This document shows positions 59,732 through 64,000 of a DNA stretch of 64,000 nt, one piece after another (the first letter of the stretch is position 1; the number at the start of each line of letters is the position of its first letter). The notes beneath the pieces were generated by a model, which had not been told where the DNA came from, ran no database searches, and saw only the letters and a program-made list of their open reading frames with translations. Origin of the DNA: Anseranas semipalmata (taxonomy: Eukaryota > Chordata > Aves > Anseriformes > Anseranatidae); NCBI GenBank assembly GCA_013399115.1, contig VXAA01002975.1, positions 153,605 to 217,604 on the forward strand, read 5' to 3'. Made by a program: the position numbers and the translations under genes.

Positions 59732-59758
59732 TAAATAAAGCAAAATCTGCTTTATTTA
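59732..59758. repeat. 11-bp inverted repeat with AATAAA
   Basis: Arms 59732-59742 and 59748-59758 pair perfectly with a 5-nt loop. The left arm contains AAATAAAG (a polyadenylation-signal hexamer AATAAA), and the A-rich tract begins 6 bases after the right arm. Confidence 0.88.
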
Positions 59759-59764
59759 TTTAGG

Positions 59765-59841
59765 AAAAAAAAAAAAAAAAAGAAAAAAAAAAAAAAAAAA
59801 AAAAAAAAAGAAAACAAACAAACAAATAATAACAACAACAA
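59765..59841. repeat. Long A tract grading into (CAAA)n/(AAC)n
   Basis: A17-G-A27-G, then (AAAC/CAAA)4, AATAATAAC and (AAC)4. The upstream AATAAA at about 59734 makes an old retroposed 3' end conceivable, but no recognisable transcript body precedes it. Confidence 0.93.
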
Positions 59842-62816
59842 CTCGGACTGAATACGCTCTAACATTCATGCTAACTCCACACCTCTGTGTTTGATTGATC
59901 TTCACTTTCCTGAGTACTCTCATGTAGATACAGACTTTATAGAGATAAAACTGAAGTGGTTTCAGAGCACAACTCTCTTCCAAGTTGACTTGTATGCCTA
60001 TGTCACTTGAAGTTGCGTTTGACCTACCTCTTAAGAGGACATATTCATAAGAGTGAAAGGATTCAGACCACCTACTATCTGAGCCTAATTATCTGTACAG
60101 CCAGTGGAGAGAGGTAGGGAATGAAAGCACCTCATTTATTACAGATGTTTCAAGCAAGCAACATGACCTTTCCCTCCACTGACTGAACAGGCAGAGAGCC
60201 AGACTGGCAAACCTGAGCAGGAGGTGCCCTGCACTGCTTATACTTCTCTTGAGCTTGGACATGTTGGCAGGCATCTGAGCAACGTTGGTGGCTATATTGT
60301 GACTCTACGGAGAAACAAGGCACTCTGTGCTCCAACTACAGTCAGCAGAGAAAAGAAGGCATTCCCAGCACAGGATTCTGAATTTTATCATCTGGATTTG
60401 GTGAGATTAACTGTTTTTTAGAGCTACTTATTTCTCTCCATGTCCTATATACAGAAGTTGTAGGTGACTGTCTCTGCTGAGATGTCTAGACTGTAGAAAC
60501 CTGAAGTTAGGTGAGTTGATTCTCCCACATTGCAACCTCAATTTGTTTTCAACGCTGTAATAAGCAGTCTAGATACAGCCTGTAAGCACTTCCTAAAGGT
60601 CTACTTTAGACCTCTTGCTGTCACAAAATTATTGCAAATTCATGGTTTTGTCAGGCAAGCAGGGGGAAGAAATGTGATGTATGTGTATCTTGTCTTATGC
60701 AGGCCAAAAGTCTTTGTTTCCTACATGAAAAATGTCTCTCTTCCTAGTGACTGCCCCACGCTCTCCTACAACAGGGCAAAGAACCAAACAAACCCTGCTC
60801 TGTTTTCTTTCTCACTGTGGACTGAATTTTTAGGGCTTGTGTAAGGTGCCAGAAAGACAGCCCTGCAGATTGAATTACTCTGTGTATGCACAGACCAGGT
60901 AATGTGCCAGCAGCCAGAGCGTTAGCTTTCTTTTTTTAGTTTCCTGCCAAAGGGGTTTGATTTTGACCTGGAGAAACCAGCTGAGGGACAGAAGGTAGCT
61001 TATTCCACTTGATTCCTTGGCCTCTCTGTTGAGACTGGGAAGCAAGCTGCCAATGAAAGGTAGCTGTAGGTTTTCTCCAGACAAGCTCTGGCAACTCACA
61101 TGGGGGTGATTTAAGAGGTTACCACCTCACACTCTCTGCTGCCGGAGGTTACTGATTATTTAGCAGGGCTGGCAGAAGTGAAGCACCTTCTGAATGGTGG
61201 TGTGAGTTATGAAGCTGCTCTGTGAGCTCCACAGCAGAGGAGGCTGCATGGGTTTGACTCTGCTGACCCTGCTACAGGCGGGTAAACCTTCTGCAGAACT
61301 GTAGGGTGGGCAGCTGGTTTCTTGAATCACACGAGTGTGAGTCACTGTTGCAGTGTTAGGATAATAATGCAAGGCAAGGGTTATCACTGTCCAAATTCTG
61401 TTTTCTTCAGATAAACTATGCATGAATGTGTGTGTCATGGCTCTCTTTATACTCCCACCTCACAATCTCTTAAAGCAACCCAATCTGCTTATTCACCTAC
61501 AAAAACATGCTCAGCTACACTGTCTTGTTTCGAAAACTGCAACTCAAGCAAATACCTGTGGCTCAGTTCAGTACAGTTTGTCCCTTCTGAGATAGAATCA
61601 TAGAACAGTTTGGGTTGGAAAAGAAAAAAGCATCTCACCTTTGATTTTTCATCTTTCCCGAGCACTATGGACCAAAGGTTGAGAGAATAAACCAGATCAC
61701 AGTCAACTAATGATCCTATACTCCCTCTATTCCCCACCTCAGGTCTTTTGGTATTCAGTCCTGTACCAAGATAGAGGTCTCATCTTCTGCATTGGTGGGT
61801 GTTCTAAACCAGTGGAAAATACACACAGTTACCCAGAAGAGTTCTAGTAGATATTCCTCATTCCCCAGGATTGCTTTCTGCATCTGTTTGCTGCATGAGA
61901 AAGCATCTCTGTGCCTCTGACCTTTGAATAACTAACTGCCTCTGCAAATGCTGCAGCCAAGAGGGGTGCTCAGGGACGTGATGACTCAGGCAGGTCCCAG
62001 GGCATGTGTGCGTGAGGGTGTGCACTTGTGCAGTTGTGCTGGGAGAATGAAGCAGCCACCATGTAGCTCCAGATGTTGGCTGAGAAAACTGCATTTGGTA
62101 TCAGCTCTCGGTGGAAAAGAGGGAAAAGGTATGGAGCAGCAGCTGACTCAAGCTGGGTGTGGACCTAAAAAATAAATAAATGTACTTCCAAGGTTGTTTG
62201 TGTTGAGTTTATATGTGCATACATACCCTTGCTTGTCCAAATACATGGTAGTGCATCCCTTCTAATGGACGTAGAGTATCTTGGGAACCGCCTGCAGACA
62301 TGGGCTTTTGTGCCAAAATGTATTGGTCAGGTTCGTTAGTAACAGCATTCACTAGGTAGGCTAAGCTGGAAAAACTACAGACATTTCCTCACTTTTGCTC
62401 CCACCTTGCAGTTTTCCTGAGGTCAGCAGTGCCCTGTGAGTACGGTATGATTTGCAGCATGGATATTTGCATGCCAAGGTGCCACTTTGCACTCATCTAG
62501 TCTTGCTGGCATGGATCTGTGTGACCAACCTCTGTTCCCTTTCCCCAGTTTACTATGACCTTATGGCAGAAGCATTCACACTGAGCTATGGCCACCAGTT
62601 CTCTCACTGCTGAGTGTCTCTGCATATTCTCTCTCTGTTGGCTACAGAGCAGTTGGAGCAGCACTATGGTGATGACAATCACTACCCAGAAGGACAGACA
62701 TCTCTGTGGGACTTTCATCTTCTAGAGGAGCAGAAGCAAAGATATAAATCTCAAACACAGATTCCAGACCAGTCTGTTAAATGATTCTACTCCTCTTTGA
62801 GAAAGAAAATGATCTG
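59842..62816. other. Unique non-coding sequence
   Basis: No gene is seen. A CR1 scrap lies at 61594. Frames at 60530-60844 and 61160-61438 are featureless. At 62497-62718 (minus) a 73-codon frame contains a hydrophobic 15-residue run, without any other support. Confidence 0.45.
61594..61624 (-). mobile_element. CR1 3' scrap, antisense
   Basis: AGAATCATAGAACAGTTTGG-GTTGGAAAAG is the near-consensus antisense CR1 terminus, cut off after about 31 bases. Confidence 0.85.
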
Positions 62817-62922
62817 TTTTTATTTTTATTTTATTTTTATTTGTTTATTTATTTATTTTAAGGAAAGGAAAGGAAAGGAAAGGAAAGGAAAGGAAAGGAA
62901 AGGAAAGGAAAGGAAAGGAAAG
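62817..62922. repeat. (TTTTA)n/(TTTA)n followed by (AGGAA)12
   Basis: 62817-62859 is T/A-only except one G, with TTTTA and TTTA units. 62861-62920 is exactly twelve AGGAA pentamers with no interruption, flanked by A and AG. The purine purity and mirror symmetry permit triplex DNA, and the array should be polymorphic. Confidence 0.98.
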
Positions 62923-64000
62923 AATTGCTCACCAGCACCTCTTTCATATGACCTGAGCCCACATTCATCCAGGTGAAATTCCACCTGGGATGCAGAGTCT
63001 GCTATTCCTTTGGGCTAGGTGCCTCTGAAGGCTTCAAGCTAGCCAGCAGGAAACATTAGGCACAAGGACTGAGGTGTAATTTAGTCCTGTTGACTCTGGA
63101 CCCAGGTCTGGAGTACAGAAAAGGCCAAAAAACTTTGCAAAGACAACATGTAGTTTTGCTTTGATTTACAGTATTTGATCACATAGTAGCCACATTTCTT
63201 GCCTTGCCTCCTGCCAGATTTTGACCTCAAAAACACAGGTATTGTACACACATCTTCTGAGACTGTGATGGTCTGGACCTTGCTGCCATTTTCTGTCCTG
63301 TTTCCCAGGACCTTTCTTTTGCTCCACCCCTGAGCTGATTGCAAGGACATCTACTCTTGGCACACCTCAGTCTTCCTTTCTTGGTCACTCTTCTCCACTT
63401 CTCAGTCCTGTTACTGACCCGGATACTGACCCTTGTCAACAAGACAACACATGTAGGCACTGTAGGACTAGGTTGTTGTAACTAGGGGTGGTAAACATAA
63501 CTTCTCAACTGGCTCAGACACTGTAATTTTTTCTCATCTGAGAGTTGCTAAGAACATGTTAGAAGATAGGACAAAGAATCCTAAAGCTACTTCAGATAAG
63601 TTCTGTCCAGTCTAATGTGTTTAACCAGCTAGTTGTGTAGAGGTATCTCATCTCCTCAAAGCTGTGTCTGTGGAACTGTATTTCCAACCTAAGTCTAGCA
63701 AGAGGCTGTCTGCAAACTCAGCACTGAGAAGGAACAGTTAAGAGTTAATCTGTCCTTGTTCTTTAACTGCAGAGCTAGCTACTGTGGTTATCAAATCCAA
63801 ATATTCCCGTGTCCTGAGAACACCTCACACAAGGTCCTTAACAGTCAGTAGTGATAAATAAAATTGTTTACCTTGTTTTGGACAGAGCAGGATAACCATT
63901 CACAGTGGTCTATTTTGGCTTTGCAGACTACAAACATTGTCTGTTGTCAAGGTAAAGTAACAGTTCAGAGATTTCTGAAATTGTTCAAGGAATTTATGGT
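62923..64000. other. Unique sequence, trailing edge
   Basis: No gene or repeat is recognised. Overlapping minus-strand frames at 63081-63460 in several registers reflect chance. Confidence 0.45.

Larger units (their letters stand above)
58083..59764. other. Unique sequence with one CR1 scrap
   Basis: No gene. Frames at 58213-58684 are short and lack domains. An 11-bp inverted repeat at 59732-59758 immediately precedes the long A tract. Confidence 0.45.

Noticed and set aside
62497..62718. 73-codon minus-strand frame with a hydrophobic membrane-like segment
   Set aside because: A short hydrophobic run is common by chance; no other coding evidence.

Overview
This window looks like non-coding nuclear DNA from a bird. 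The main evidence is its repeats. Several CR1 (chicken repeat 1) LINE copies are present. Two of them, ending near 9056 and 43774, finish in the CR1-specific 3' octamer ATTCTRTG, and three antisense copies begin with its complement. No Alu, L1 or other mammalian young repeats are visible. Turtles and crocodilians also carry CR1, but the tail wording of the younger copies here is the avian type. I cannot name a species.

I found no protein-coding gene, tRNA, rRNA or known small RNA. Every open frame of 60 codons or more was considered. The longest ones (up to about 223 codons) are antisense to CR1, run through old repeats, contain homopolymer tracts, or show no domain I recognise. The window is therefore best read as a stretch of intergenic or long-intron DNA.

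Layout. 1-8.2 kb is mostly unique sequence, with one decayed antisense CR1 (660-875), a perfect 35-bp inverted repeat (3518-3596) and a homeodomain-type motif cluster (about 3705-3760). At 8.26-9.06 kb lies a long sense CR1 3' half. 9.1-17.8 kb is unique, including two AT-rich motif-dense blocks (10.78-10.99 and 13.82-14.13 kb) that resemble conserved enhancers. 17.8-21.0 kb holds two antisense CR1 tails plus an older CR1 scrap abutting a MIR-like fragment. 21-42 kb is largely unique, with simple repeats, a 54-bp CR1 stub (27.86 kb), an ancient CR1 fragment (29.1 kb), a 13-N gap inside a T tract (31.63 kb), candidate regulatory blocks (25.7 and 33.8 kb) and MIR-like fragments (34.6 and 40.5 kb). 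41.9-46.2 kb is the CR1-richest part: an ancient antisense 3' end, an 0.88-kb sense copy that still shows the reverse-transcriptase ADD box, and an 0.9-kb ancient antisense copy spanning much of the RT domain. 46-64 kb contains scattered ancient CR1 and MIR-like pieces, long A tracts (56.3 and 59.8 kb) and a clean (AGGAA)12 microsatellite at 62.86 kb.

No genes act together here. The interesting content is repeat history, the perfect hairpin, and several motif-dense blocks that could be distal regulatory DNA. All repeat-family calls are from remembered consensus patterns, without a database search.
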